From Shewanella yunxiaonensis (lineage in GTDB: Bacteria > Pseudomonadota > Gammaproteobacteria > Enterobacterales > Shewanellaceae), in the NCBI RefSeq assembly GCF_018223345.1, contig NZ_CP073587.1:3036001-3100000 (forward strand): a stretch of DNA of 64,000 nt. The letters run 5' to 3'. The translations under genes were made by a program, and so were the position numbers. The stretch's first letter is position 1, and every line of letters begins with the position of its first letter. Below are positions 17,738-27,800 of this stretch, piece by piece. The notes below the pieces were generated by a model. The model worked only from the letters and a program-made list of their open reading frames with translations. It did not search any database and was not told the DNA's origin.

Positions 17738-17864
17738 GTATGATTCTCATGTTTGAAAAACTGGAAACATCATACCTTGCCACCACGTCAGCCACTGTCA
17801 GCTTGTTAAAATCCCAGTAAAACTGCCCGTGAGTCTTGTTGAGCTTGTGAATGAAAAGAAAAAA

Positions 17865-17882
17865 GGCAGCTACATAGCTGCC
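17865..17882 (-). terminator. Terminator after rlmI
   Basis: A GGCAGCTA / TAGCTGCC stem with a CA loop. On the minus strand it is followed by TTTTTTCTTTTC, 22 bp after the rlmI stop. Confidence 0.92.
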
Positions 17883-17903
17883 TCTACTTTACTGTGTGGG
17901 GGG

Positions 17904-19091
17904 TTACCAAACGGTTGCGACCAGGCCCTTAAGATAAAAACCTTCCGGGAAAGCAGCGGCAATCGGGTGGTCGCCCGCCTGACTCAGACGTTCAATAAAC
18001 TGGGCCTCACGTTTAGCGTCTAGCGCGGCGTCTGCCACAATTTTCTGGAAGAGATCGGCAGGCATCAGACCTGAACAAGAGAATGTCAGCAAAGTGCCGC
18101 CGGGGACCAGCAGCTGCATTGCCAACATATTAATATCTTTATAGCCTCGGCAGGCGCCAGGCAGTTGTGCTTTATTGTCAGCAAATTTGGGCGGATCCAG
18201 CACGATCACATCAAACTTCCGACCTTCATCCCGGTATTGTCGCAACAGCTTGAACACATCCGCTTCGGTATACGTTACCTGGCTGTCATCAAGCTCATTG
18301 AGCGCCATATTGGCTTTTGCCGTTTCCAGTGCCAGAGCCGAGACATCGACGTTTTCGATCGTAGCAGCACCACCTTTAGCAGCATAAACCCCGAAGGTGC
18401 CGGTATAGCAGAAACAGTTGAGCACCGACTTACCTTTGACATAACGCGCTGCCACTGCACGGTTATCCCGTTGGTCCAGATAAAATCCGGTTTTATGGCC
18501 GGTAATGACATCGACCGCAATCTTGACACCATTCTCTTCGATAATGACCGGCATCATTGGCAAGGTGCCATGCAGTAATCCAGTGGTGGGCGCTAATCCC
18601 TCTTTTTTACGGGAATCCACATCAGAGCGCTCATAGATAGCGCAGTCAGGATAGAGTTCCGCCAGCACAGAGACCAGGGTCTCACGCCAGTAATCAGCAC
18701 CAGCAGATAACAGCTGACACACCAAAACATTGGCATAACGATCTATGGTAATGCCTGGCAAGCCATCAGATTCCGCCGCAATCAAGCGATAGCCGGTCAG
18801 TCCATGGCTAGCGATCAATGCATCACGGCCCAGCTGTGCACGCTGGATCCGCCGTAGGAAAAACGCACGGTCGATCTCTTCATCCCGATCAAAGCTCCAG
18901 ATACGCACCTGGATCTGTGATTCCGGCGACCAGGCACCGCGGCCGAGCCAACGGCCATCATGCGCCACCACGTCAACGGTAGCCCCCATTAGCGGCTTGC
19001 CTTTGATGTTGTGAATACCACTGGAGAAAATCCAGGGATGATGGCGATCAAGCGATTTCTCGCGTCCCGGTTTAAGTTTGATCCTGTCCAC
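17904..19091 (-). CDS. rlmI: 23S rRNA m5C1962 methyltransferase RlmI
   Basis: A 395-residue protein, the same length as E. coli RlmI (396). The N-terminal PUA domain (about 1-80; [14 protein letters not shown]) is followed by an EEHD-like domain and a Rossmann SAM-binding domain containing [12 protein letters not shown] (about 222-233), the DPPKF motif (about 300) and a C-terminal CSGLMP with the candidate catalytic cysteine. The family methylates C5 of cytidine 1962 in 23S rRNA using SAM. Long stretches such as [13 protein letters not shown] are identical to the E. coli protein. The next gene upstream on the same strand is 125 bp away, so co-transcription is possible but not needed. Confidence 0.95.
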   Translation of the reverse strand: MDRIKLKPGREKSLDRHHPWIFSSGIHNIKGKPLMGATVDVVAHDGRWLGRGAWSPESQIQVRIWSFDRDEEIDRAFFLRRIQRAQLGRDALIASHGLTGYRLIAAESDGLPGITIDRYANVLVCQLLSAGADYWRETLVSVLAELYPDCAIYERSDVDSRKKEGLAPTTGLLHGTLPMMPVIIEENGVKIAVDVITGHKTGFYLDQRDNRAVAARYVKGKSVLNCFCYTGTFGVYAAKGGAATIENVDVSALALETAKANMALNELDDSQVTYTEADVFKLLRQYRDEGRKFDVIVLDPPKFADNKAQLPGACRGYKDINMLAMQLLVPGGTLLTFSCSGLMPADLFQKIVADAALDAKREAQFIERLSQAGDHPIAAAFPEGFYLKGLVATVW

Positions 19092-19216
19092 TATGCGTTG
19101 CCCTTTGGCTGTGAATACAATGCGGCACGGCTATTGATAAGGGTTATATCAATGCGGCCGCCAGATGGCGCGCATCATACCTTAATTCGGCAAATTCCGG
19201 CAGAGGCTGACAGTGA

Positions 19217-20254
19217 TTAAGGTTGACGCAAGCTGACGGTGGCAGCCACTGGAGTGTGATCGCTCGCCATAACATCCTGCTGATAATCAGGCCGGATTAA
19301 ATGATCGTCATACACCCGGTATTCGGAGACCTGTCCCAAGCTATGTTGGCTAGCCCCGTTGAATTCCTGACTTAGCAGAAGATGATCCACTGCACTGCCA
19401 CTGGCACCATGGAAATGGCTCACCGGTCGCGCTTGCGTCAACTGCTGGTATTGCTGCCATAGCGCCCAAGCGTCGTATAAACGATAACGACCAATACGTT
19501 GTTGCAATTGTAACTCGTCCAACCCAGACAACCCCGCGGCGCGTAAATCGGTGGCAAACAATCGACTGCTATCGGTCATCAAGGCACGCATTTCGCTACT
19601 ATCGATGGTGGCATTAAAATCCCCCATCAGCACCATGGCATGACCACTGTCTCTGCGCCGCTGCAACATGGCCTGATACAGCAGCGCTGCCTCAGTCCCG
19701 CGTTTGACAATGGATGCCCAGCGCCCCAGCGCACTTCCCGCCAGCAATGCTGGTACCCCTTCGAGATGGCTGTCTTGCGCCGTCAACAATGCCCGAGGCG
19801 ATTTAAAATGCACTACGTAAATATCAGTTGTACCAATGCCAGGAAGCAGAGTGGTAGCTCGCAGAAAACTGCGGCTAGGGACAAATTCGTCGGTGATTCC
19901 CAGTGCAGCAATCAACTGCCGATCGATATCTACCTGACTCACGTCTGTCAGCGGGAAAGCACTCGCCAGTGCCACCACACTTTGATGGGCCACGTAACCG
20001 GTGACTTGTGGTTCAGCAACGGTCACAAAATAGGGTAAATCACACTCGGCACACAGTGACTGCAACGCCGTTGGACTGAAGACTTCCTGCATCCCCAGCA
20101 ACTGAGGGCGGGCCGACCGCAGCCAGCGCCGTGTCCAGTCGCATTTCTGGTGCCACTGTGACTGGCTGTAAATATTGTCAAATTGGTGATAAGCCAGTGG
20201 TGGCGCAGCAAAATTATAAAGATTGAGGGTCGCGATAGTAAAATCATCAGACAT
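19217..20254 (-). CDS. Endonuclease/exonuclease/phosphatase (EEP) family hydrolase
   Basis: A 345-residue protein with the EEP fold seen in DNase I, exonuclease III and inositol phosphatases. It starts with T-I-A-T-L-N-L-Y-N-F, has the metal-binding Glu in GMQEVF (about 57), MGDFNATID (about 210) and a final SDHTPVAATV (His about 334) at the C-terminus. These are the standard catalytic Asp, Asn and His positions. There is no signal peptide or DNA-binding extension, so the substrate (nucleic acid, phosphodiester lipid or nucleotide) is open. It is divergent from the CBS-domain gene. Confidence 0.85.
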   Translation of the reverse strand: MSDDFTIATLNLYNFAAPPLAYHQFDNIYSQSQWHQKCDWTRRWLRSARPQLLGMQEVFSPTALQSLCAECDLPYFVTVAEPQVTGYVAHQSVVALASAFPLTDVSQVDIDRQLIAALGITDEFVPSRSFLRATTLLPGIGTTDIYVVHFKSPRALLTAQDSHLEGVPALLAGSALGRWASIVKRGTEAALLYQAMLQRRRDSGHAMVLMGDFNATIDSSEMRALMTDSSRLFATDLRAAGLSGLDELQLQQRIGRYRLYDAWALWQQYQQLTQARPVSHFHGASGSAVDHLLLSQEFNGASQHSLGQVSEYRVYDDHLIRPDYQQDVMASDHTPVAATVSLRQP

Positions 20255-20467
20255 AGTGCAACAGCCGGAAAAAAGTCTCTCAGTGGATCTTATGCTGTCA
20301 GACCTATTTGTCCAGTCAGCCCACAGCCCACCGAATAAGTTCAGCCGGGGTATTGTCGGAAATTTTTTTATAAAAGCGCTTATTATTCATTTCGCGGTGT
20401 CTCTGACATATGATTAAAGCTCCAGCAACACGCGACGCTGCGCAGTCTCTGCGATAAGGAAACCGCT

Positions 20468-20890
20468 ATGAAAGTACAGGACATAATGACCGCCGATGTG
20501 GTGTGTATCCGTGATGGGGCCTCTATTAAAGATGCTCACCAGTTAATGCAAAGCCGCGGTGTACGCCACTTGCCGGTGATTTCAGAAGTTGATGGCACCT
20601 TAGTGGGGTTGCTGACTCACAAAAAGATGGTGGCCACCGTCATCGGCTTACTTAATCGGTATGGTTCCGGAGCATTGGAACGGCGCGAACGCTATACCCC
20701 GTTGGCGGAGTTGATGGAAACCGACTTTACCCCATTGACCAGTACCACCCCACTGACGGAAGTGGTGGATTACTTCGTGGGTAACAAACTGGGCTGTTTG
20801 CCGGTCATCGACAGCAACCGCAAAGTGCTGGGGATTATCACCTCGTCCGATTTTGTGAAATTGTGCGCCCAGCTACTGAAACACGCCTAG
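20468..20890 (+). CDS. Two-CBS-domain protein
   Basis: A 140-residue protein made only of two CBS domains, at about 1-65 (VQDIMTADVV ... VRHLPVI ... VGLLTHKKM) and 72-137 (LMETDFTPL ... LGCLPVID ... LGIITSSDFVKL). CBS pairs bind adenosine nucleotides and act as regulatory modules. As a stand-alone protein it may bind AMP/ATP and signal to an unlinked partner. ATG 20468 has an AAGGAAA ribosome site. It ends before a shared bidirectional terminator and is convergent with the MerP-like gene. Confidence 0.9.
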   Translation: MKVQDIMTADVVCIRDGASIKDAHQLMQSRGVRHLPVISEVDGTLVGLLTHKKMVATVIGLLNRYGSGALERRERYTPLAELMETDFTPLTSTTPLTEVVDYFVGNKLGCLPVIDSNRKVLGIITSSDFVKLCAQLLKHA

Positions 20891-20918
20891 CCACATCACT
20901 GCAAGTACCCCATAAAAA

Positions 20919-20940
20919 AGGCGATGCCTTCACATCGCCT
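20919..20940. terminator. Bidirectional terminator, CBS gene and MerP-like gene
   Basis: An AGGCGATG / CATCGCCT stem with a CCTTCA loop and an A6 tract on the left, which gives a T run on the minus strand. It suits the minus-strand operon best. Confidence 0.88.
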
Positions 20941-20958
20941 CGTTAAAATTGTTACTGG

Positions 20959-21243
20959 CTAAGACCGCTTTTCAACTTTATTGATAACACCTTTATAGCC
21001 AGTTTTATCAATCGCTTGCAGCAATTTATTGGTATCAAACCCTTCAGGCACAAGCACTACCGCCTGGCGGGTTTTCAGTGATGACTTGGCTTTAATCACG
21101 CCGTCAGTTTGCCGCAGCACTTTATTGACCACGGTGACACACAACGGACAGGTCATGGCGTCTACGTCAATGACAACTGTTTCGTTCGCCGCCCAAACCG
21201 CAGGGCTGGCAAGCAACAAGAACATCAGCATCAAGCGTTTCAT
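20959..21243 (-). CDS. MerP-like periplasmic heavy-metal-binding protein
   Basis: A 94-residue protein with a signal peptide (about 1-19, ending VWA) and one HMA domain. The metal motif is MTCPLC (Cys32 and Cys35), the C-x-x-C of MerP and copper chaperones in a P-L variant. In mer systems MerP collects Hg(II) in the periplasm and hands it to MerT. The ATG overlaps the merT-like stop by 4 bases (ATGA), so they are coupled. There is no merA, merR or merC nearby. The metal may therefore be Hg, Cu or another soft metal. Confidence 0.85.
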   Translation of the reverse strand: MKRLMLMFLLLASPAVWAANETVVIDVDAMTCPLCVTVVNKVLRQTDGVIKAKSSLKTRQAVVLVPEGFDTNKLLQAIDKTGYKGVINKVEKRS

Positions 21244-21620
21244 TCAAACCTCTCCAGAATCCAAGGCAATACATAGGGATACAGCTGAAAGGCCAGTACC
21301 AGAGGCACGGCAATCCAATACAGGATCAACATTTTGGTACGGCTAAAAGTGCCAGTACACAAAGGTCGGCGCGAAAAATACAAACGCCAGAACCCCATCG
21401 CAATCAGTGCCGTAGACAATAACAGCATTGGATAATGCAGCCAGGTCAACTGTTCTGCACCTGACAGACTGGCAGCAGAAACACCAAACACCAAATAGAG
21501 TAACGGGCCAATACAGCAAAGACTCGAAGCGACTGCGGCAACTACCGCAGTCACTAGCGTTGCAACAAAACCACGTGCGCTAGTTTGCGTCTCAGCGCTG
21601 CTCTGTTGACTTGTAATCAT
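21240..21620 (-). CDS. MerT-like membrane transport protein
   Basis: A 126-residue protein with three predicted helices (about 18-45, 60-80 and 95-118). The paired cysteines in TM1, SSLCCIGPLL (Cys35 and Cys36), match MerT. The cytoplasmic loop that carries a second cysteine pair in classical MerT has only one cysteine (Cys88), so the relay is changed. The start lies inside the end of the upstream transglutaminase gene; I chose ATG 21620 over an upstream in-frame TTG. It probably imports a metal ion delivered by the MerP-like partner. Confidence 0.82.
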   Translation of the reverse strand: MITSQQSSAETQTSARGFVATLVTAVVAAVASSLCCIGPLLYLVFGVSAASLSGAEQLTWLHYPMLLLSTALIAMGFWRLYFSRRPLCTGTFSRTKMLILYWIAVPLVLAFQLYPYVLPWILERFE

Positions 21621-22731
21621 AAGCAAATACTTTCGGATCGTAGAAATTCACCGGATCGCCATCGACTTCAGCATAGGGATAAGCGAAATCGTTAAGCGGT
21701 GTCTGTTCTGCCACGGGATACAGATCAAAATCACGCCCATAGTTAAAGGCGATCCAGTTCATTTCCCAGTTACCAAAAAGATAGTCATTGACCGCCTGTG
21801 AGGCTGGGTCCTGCTTATCCTTTTTCTCGACCAGGCGCATCTTAGTGACATCACCTGGATCGGCAGGCAACCAGCCAAAGCCCGCCAGATAGAACATCGC
21901 CCGGCAATGCTGACCACCGCTGATGTTAGCCACACCATGTTCATCGGCGCTACCAAAGGCTTTATGGGAATATTTGCCCATTTTAATTGCCTGGCCGACA
22001 CGGATACCAAACACTTCTTTCGCTGGAATTCCCGCAGCGCGAGCCAAAGCAACAAACACTGAACTGATATCAGTACATTTGCCCCCCAGATCGCCAGATT
22101 TGAGAATCGTTGCCACATCACCAGTACCACAACCGATGACATCCGGATTACGGAACATGTGGTCGGTAACCCACTGATAAATCTTATGGGCTTTGTGCAA
22201 TGGATTGGTTTCGTTCGCCACAATGTTATCTGCGGTTTGTTTCACCAGACCATCTACCGGAATGTGGGGGGTTGACAACAGGAAAGGTTTTACCTCTGCC
22301 GGATACTGGATCACTTCCGGTACGCGATAATTGTCCAGCTCACCATTTTTACGGGGTTCCCAGTCCTGAGTTTCAATCACAAATTCCAGTTTCAGTGTCA
22401 ACTGACCGTTGGCATTGGGCCAGGTGGCAAACAGCGTTTTAGCGCCATAAGCGTTACCCGTAGTGATGTAGGCGTCTTGATAGTTGCCTTCAAATTGGAG
22501 ACTGCACACATGCTGGAAGGTCATATCCGCGGGTAATGGGATCCACAGTTTCACGACACCTGCAGAACCTTGCGGGGCTTTCACATCATAATTCTGAGTC
22601 ACGGTAAAACGGCGACGGCCTTCAGTTGCAGTAATCGCGGGTTTAGCCTCTACTGAGGTTGCCAGCAGCGGACTGACAATACCTGCAGCTGATAACAGGG
22701 CAGCATTCTTTAAAAAATCTCGTCTTTGCAT
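21592..22731 (-). CDS. Tat-exported transglutaminase-like cysteine protease-fold protein
   Basis: A 379-residue protein with a twin-arginine signal (RRDFLK at 3-8, hydrophobic to about 27, cleavage near VEA). A beta-rich N-terminal region (about 40-145) precedes a transglutaminase-like core. The core has Cys219 in GGKCTDISSVFVALARAAGIPA, His275 in SGGQHCRAMF and Asp291 in WLPADPGD, the expected catalytic triad. Bacterial relatives can be peptidases or amidohydrolases and are rarely true transglutaminases. Tat export means that it folds, possibly with a cofactor, before reaching the periplasm. It is the first gene of an operon with MerT-like and MerP-like proteins and overlaps the merT-like start by 29 bases. 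The role in metal handling is unknown. Confidence 0.85.
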   Translation of the reverse strand: MQRRDFLKNAALLSAAGIVSPLLATSVEAKPAITATEGRRRFTVTQNYDVKAPQGSAGVVKLWIPLPADMTFQHVCSLQFEGNYQDAYITTGNAYGAKTLFATWPNANGQLTLKLEFVIETQDWEPRKNGELDNYRVPEVIQYPAEVKPFLLSTPHIPVDGLVKQTADNIVANETNPLHKAHKIYQWVTDHMFRNPDVIGCGTGDVATILKSGDLGGKCTDISSVFVALARAAGIPAKEVFGIRVGQAIKMGKYSHKAFGSADEHGVANISGGQHCRAMFYLAGFGWLPADPGDVTKMRLVEKKDKQDPASQAVNDYLFGNWEMNWIAFNYGRDFDLYPVAEQTPLNDFAYPYAEVDGDPVNFYDPKVFAYDYKSTEQR

Positions 22732-22941
22732 TATTGAGTTCCTTTATACATCACATCAAGAAGCTACCGCCAAGCTGTGCGACCGCAGAGCACTGCGCCT
22801 TCATTACGTCGCAACCAAGCAAACTAGAGCCTTCTAACATTGGGTGATTCATAAAACAGCATTTAGGGTGCATACGATACACCGCTAATTTGTCACATCA
22901 AGAGCGAAATATTAGCGCTTGGTTAATAATCGCGATCGTCA

Positions 22942-22973
22942 GTGGTGTTCAGCTCAGCCGAGCTGATTACCAC
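22942..22973. terminator. Hairpin downstream of the SMC-like operon
   Basis: An inverted repeat with inner 7-bp arms (TCAGCTC / GAGCTGA), an AGCC loop, a 2x2 internal bulge and outer GTGGT / ACCAC arms. It lies 33 bp past the last gene of the operon. It lacks a clear U tract on the minus strand, so it may be a weak terminator. Confidence 0.5.
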
Positions 22974-23005
22974 GATATTTTAACCTTGTCAGTGCTGAAC
23001 GACTG

Positions 23006-24226
23006 TCAGCGCAATCCCACTTCTACATCCCGGATAATAAAATTACCGGAATAAACTGGATGAGCTTCGCCCAGGGGTTCTAGGTCAAAAAACTGCTTAT
23101 GCTCGTCACTCAGGCCTTCAAAACCGCCAATCACCTGGAACAGCCAGCTTTCAGCATCCCAGGGTAATTGATGCGACTGCAAATATTGCAATGCCGATTG
23201 GTTACGACCGGAATCGATCACGGCACAGAAATATTCGTCAACGGCCTGTTTCAGTGGATTATCAGGAATATCAAAGGCTTCAGCGGCAACCACAGCCACT
23301 GGCTGTGCTTCTTGCACTGAATGTTGCGGCAAAGCGTCGCGGCTGATCGCTTTGATGGTGGCTACCAACTCCAGCAACTGCGGTTCATGTTGCGCGTTAT
23401 GCACATCCACCGCCGCCGGTGCCAACAACGACTGTGCCTGATTAAACAGCGGTGAGATCTGTTTGTGGGCCACATGGTCGGCCACTTCATAATCCGGATG
23501 CAGATCGGTATATAGCAACCAGCCCTTGAGCAGACGGGTACGCCCCTGAATTTTACGAAAACGTCCCAATAGCTCCAGCAACCGCCCTTGCACCACACTG
23601 AGTTCCTGGGCACAGGAGCTGAGGGTTTCCTGTAAGCTGGTGACCAGCAAACGCCGCAATTCACGGATATCCCCGGCCAGCTCACCCAGTTCACGGAACT
23701 CAAACATCTCCAGCCCGTTCAGCAACTCGGTCACCTGGCTCTGGGCCAGTTCGTTCTCACGGATTTTGGCGCTGATCGAGCCGACATAGCCAAATTCGTT
23801 ATTGATGCGACCCCATAGCACCCGGATGGAGTAACGCAGACTTTCGGTAAAGCTGTATACCTGTTCAGACAAATCCGCCAGATAGGCTTCGGCAGCGCTG
23901 TAATCGACACTGGCACGCGCCTCACGATAGTGACTCGCCAGCGTTTTAATCGTCGCCAGTGCCGAGCCAACGTTAGCGTTGATTTGGCGGTTACGTTCAT
24001 CTTTCAGCCCATCTTCCAGCAATGCGCGCACGTTGCGCGACAAGCGCAGCTGTTCGCCGGGTTCCGGACGCCATAAGATGCCACTTTCTGTGAGCTTTTT
24101 AACGGCTGCCGGTTCCAGCTTCTCTTCGTCGATGCTGCCACCCAGATAGGTGTCCATCACCAGTTCGGCATGGCGACCGAGCAAGCGCAGTAACTTGACG
24201 CCAGCCTGATGCAGATTGCTGCTCAT
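23006..24226 (-). CDS. Kleisin-like subunit of a MukBEF/MksBEF-type complex (MksF-like)
   Basis: A 406-residue mostly helical protein. An N-terminal winged-helix-like part (about 1-75: VKLLRLLGRHAELVMDTY ... RLSRNVRALLEDGL) is followed by long amphipathic helices and coiled coil (about 80-260) and a C-terminal globular part (about 310-406). This layout and its position as last gene after an MksE-like protein and a giant SMC-like ATPase suggest the kleisin that bridges the ATPase heads. I did not recognise it by a strict sequence motif. Its ATG overlaps the stop of the upstream gene (ATGA), so it is made in fixed proportion. Similarity to JetA or MksF would need a profile search. Confidence 0.7.
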   Translation of the reverse strand: MSSNLHQAGVKLLRLLGRHAELVMDTYLGGSIDEEKLEPAAVKKLTESGILWRPEPGEQLRLSRNVRALLEDGLKDERNRQINANVGSALATIKTLASHYREARASVDYSAAEAYLADLSEQVYSFTESLRYSIRVLWGRINNEFGYVGSISAKIRENELAQSQVTELLNGLEMFEFRELGELAGDIRELRRLLVTSLQETLSSCAQELSVVQGRLLELLGRFRKIQGRTRLLKGWLLYTDLHPDYEVADHVAHKQISPLFNQAQSLLAPAAVDVHNAQHEPQLLELVATIKAISRDALPQHSVQEAQPVAVVAAEAFDIPDNPLKQAVDEYFCAVIDSGRNQSALQYLQSHQLPWDAESWLFQVIGGFEGLSDEHKQFFDLEPLGEAHPVYSGNFIIRDVEVGLR

Positions 24227-24861
24227 AGCAGGTCCCTCTGACTGGCGGTTTCTGCCTGCGCCTCCAGGCTCAGGCTCTCAGTTTCATCAATAAAACGGAT
24301 CACTTCATACAAGTAATCCAGTTTGCCGGTGGCGAGATAAATCTGCTTTTCCGGGTTCGGTCGCAACAGATAGCCCAGTTCCACCAGCCGTTTGAATACC
24401 AGTTTAATCTGCCCGTCAACACTGTTGGAGCTGGAACCAAATAAACGATATTGGCTGAGTTTAGCCAGTTGTTCACGAAACGCCGGCGTATCTTCAATCC
24501 GGGTCTGTAACTCAGTTAACCGCACCGGGGCACCTTCTGTCAGTGGCGCATCCTGGCCGCTGGCTTCCTGCACCAGCACCAGCCATTCCACTAAGGGGAT
24601 CAACGACTGGCAGATCTCACGAAACTGCGCCGAAATAATTTTGCGTTCATTGTCGCCAAGATTAACGTAGCCACAAAAGAACACCTCGCCGTCAGCGGCC
24701 TGAGCCACGGTGCGGTTAATCTGATTCAGATAGGCTTCTACTCGGTCACGGGTGGCCGGATTTTTTAAGGCACGCCAGCCGTCTTCAAAGCTGGTACGGC
24801 AGATAAATTCGCCCCGCAGCAGGCGCTCAATCAGTTCACCATTGGCTATGATTTCGCTCAT
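24223..24861 (-). CDS. MksE/JetB-like small accessory subunit
   Basis: A 212-residue acidic protein, largely helical, with a probable winged-helix end (about 140-195: QIKLVFKRLVELGYLLRPNPEKQIYLATGKLDYLYEVIRFI). The N-terminus has an F-E-D-G-W-R-A-L-K-N-P pattern. The size and position (between the SMC-like gene and the putative kleisin) correspond to MukE, MksE or JetB, which bind the kleisin. The ATG directly follows the SMC stop (TAAATG). The call depends on context and fold pattern, not on a diagnostic motif. Confidence 0.7.
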   Translation of the reverse strand: MSEIIANGELIERLLRGEFICRTSFEDGWRALKNPATRDRVEAYLNQINRTVAQAADGEVFFCGYVNLGDNERKIISAQFREICQSLIPLVEWLVLVQEASGQDAPLTEGAPVRLTELQTRIEDTPAFREQLAKLSQYRLFGSSSNSVDGQIKLVFKRLVELGYLLRPNPEKQIYLATGKLDYLYEVIRFIDETESLSLEAQAETASQRDLL

Positions 24862-27800
24862 TTACACCGCCTCCTTCGCCAGACGTTCACTGAGTTTTTG
24901 GGCAATCGGGTCCAGCTTCGGTTTCACCAGCTGTAAGCGCTTGGTCTGCTTATTAATGATGTAACGGTTAACGAACAGGTTGAGCACTTCCGATTCCGGA
25001 TTCGGGAATGCGCCCAGCACACAGATATTGTTGTTTTCACAGGCATCGAAAATCTTCTTCACGTTGCTGTGATGCAAAGTGCCCAGTTCATCAATCGGCC
25101 AGTGGATAGTGACATCCGCCTTACCACGCAACAAACGGGTAAACGCCAGCAGGAATTTACACAGAATTAGATATGCCATGCCGTGACTGGAAGATTCGTT
25201 GAGCTGGCGATCGGTGCGAATAATCAGGTCGGAGTTACCTTCTTTCAGGCGCAATTCAATCTCCAGCAACTTGGCAATGCCACCAGTCAGTGCGGAGCGG
25301 CCGATGATATCCAGCGCCCGGCGCATACTGTCGGTGTAGTGTTCATCGGGTAACTTGCTAAAACCATCGGCTTTCCAGGCACGGAACGCTTTGACGAAGG
25401 TTTCCAGTTCCGGCCAGAATTCCAGCTCGCTGATACGGGAGCGGATCTTCACCGCCGAATCAGAAACCCCTTCCAGGAACAGCTCCTCACCCACTTCACG
25501 GGTAATACGCGCACTCTGCGAGGCAATACGGCGGTCGATATCGGCCAGCACATCGTAAAATGCGGTGAGATCCACACCGAAAATACGCCCCTGTTCCCGT
25601 AAGGCGGTGACCGATTGCGGCACCATCACGTTCAGCAGTTGCTCCAGTGCGGGCACCAGCTTGTGGTAATCCAACAGCCGGATCCCTTTGTCAGTAACAT
25701 AGCTGGAATCTTCACGGGCCCGTTCCCAGGTTTCAGCCAGACTAGAGCCGGACTTGGCGGCAATCACTTGATCGAAATGATCCACATACTGCTTTACCGA
25801 ACCCAACAGATAATCGCGTTTCAGTAATAACTCTTCGCCCTGACGCAGACGCTCGCTGATGCTGCCCGGCGTTTCTTCATTATTTTTGGGCAGCTTCAGT
25901 TCACTCAGCTTACGCAGCAGGCCACGCAATTTACTGAGATTTTCCGAGGCTTCCACCTGTGCGGCATTGGACTGACGCAGACTAGTTTCCAACTGCTGTC
26001 GTTGTTGTTTCACTTCGCTGGCGCGGCTTTTCAGCTGCTGATCTAGCGTTGATACGGCCTGTTTGACTTTCGCCAATTCGCTCACCAGCTTAGGCTTACG
26101 TTGTAACCAGGTATGTTGATACCAGTCTTCGTAGCGCAACACCTCGCTACGGCGCTGTTCAGCACTGGCAATCTGACCGTCCAGTTCGCGCATCTGCCGT
26201 TTTAGCGCCACGATTTCATCTTCATTGATGCCGCGGGATTTCAGTTCATTGCGATACCAGCTGTCGCACGCTTGCTGTTCCTGTTTGGCACGTTCACGGC
26301 GCTGTAAAATACTGTCGCGGATCGTCTGTAACTGCTGCTCAATCGCACCGGTGACATCCTGCCAGTACACCTGATTTTCCATGCGCGCTTCCAGCGCCAG
26401 CGATTTTTGTTCATCAACCCACTCAAGGTGCTGGTTGTGCAGTTGTTTCATCTCATAGTCGAGCTGCGTCAGCCGTTTACCGGCTTCGGCTTTACGCGCT
26501 GCCAGCGCCTGATTGATGGCGGTTTGGGCATTACGCCGCTCCTCCATCAAACGCCGCAAATCTTCCCGCAAATTCTTGTAGCTAGTGCGCGCCATGGTCA
26601 GCTCACGACCGAGACTATCCAGCGCACTGTTGGCGGCGACTAATTGCTCTTCTGCGGCTTGCTTCAGTGCCTCGGCATGTTGCAGCGCATCTTCGGCCTG
26701 CGCCAGTCGCGCCCGCAGTTCCGGCTCACTGGCGGCATAAGCCGGAAGATCCAGTGCTGGCAAATCCAGCGTTAACCCATAAAAGTTGTCGCTTTCGCCC
26801 AGATAGCCGGGGTGCAGATCGCTGCGATGCAGCAGTTCCGGATTCACTACTTTGCCCAGATGTTGCTCCCAACCGGGCAACTCACGCCGCAGGAACTCCA
26901 GCAAGGTATGTGACTGTGGGAACAGCATTTGCCGGATCTCATCCAGTTCACCTTGGCGCTCATTGACCCGCAGTGAGGCCAGTCGCAACGCTTCTGTCGC
27001 CTGCTCACGCTGCGCTTTAAGTTTGCGCTCTTCACTACTGAGGCGTTCGACCTTAACGTTAGCCGCTTCCTGTTCGGTATCGGCGCGTTCAATACGTTCA
27101 TCAAACACCGCCAGCGCCAGCTTTTCCGCTTCGGTATAGCTGACGTTATTCACCAACAGTTGCTGCTCAGCTGCCGCTAACTTCAGTTGGTATTGCTGTT
27201 CCTGAAACTTGGCTTTGCCCGCATCAATGCGTTCGCGCCATTCATTGTCGAGTTTAGTGGTGTCGTCACTGGCAAGTTGTTTTTGCTTATCTAGCTGTTC
27301 CCGCTGTTCATCCTGTTGCTGATGCAGTTTTTCCAGCTCGCGGTTGAGCTGCTCACCAATTTTGCTGCGCCGGGCGTTATAAGCAGCTTCAACATCCTGA
27401 TGTTTTTCGGTCAGCAGTTTGTGACGTTCGCTCAGACTTTCCAGATCGGCACGCCATAACGGCAGTTGTTCCAGATGCGCCTTGGCCTGTTCGATGTCGG
27501 CATCCAAGTAGGCATTTTGCTGGTTTTCAATACTGTCGAGTTCATCTTCCAGCTTGTTGGCATCGCCTTTGGCGGCCGACAACTCCTGGTTGATCTCATC
27601 GCGCTGCTCTTTCCACTGGTCATCTAAGGTTTTCAGGCGGAAATTACACTCCTGCGATAAGGTGTGTTGCTGCTCTTGCCGCTGACTTTCCAGCACTTCG
27701 TCGTGACGATAACCCAGTGACAGGCTAGCTAAGCGCAATTCCGCAGCCTGCAGTTCATTGAACTCCTGGTCCAGCTTGTCGAATTCGGGGCGGATTTTTT

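Noticed and set aside
20959..21620. A mercury-resistance (mer) operon
   Set aside because: Only MerT-like and MerP-like proteins are present; merA and merR are absent and the MerT cytoplasmic Cys pair is reduced to one.
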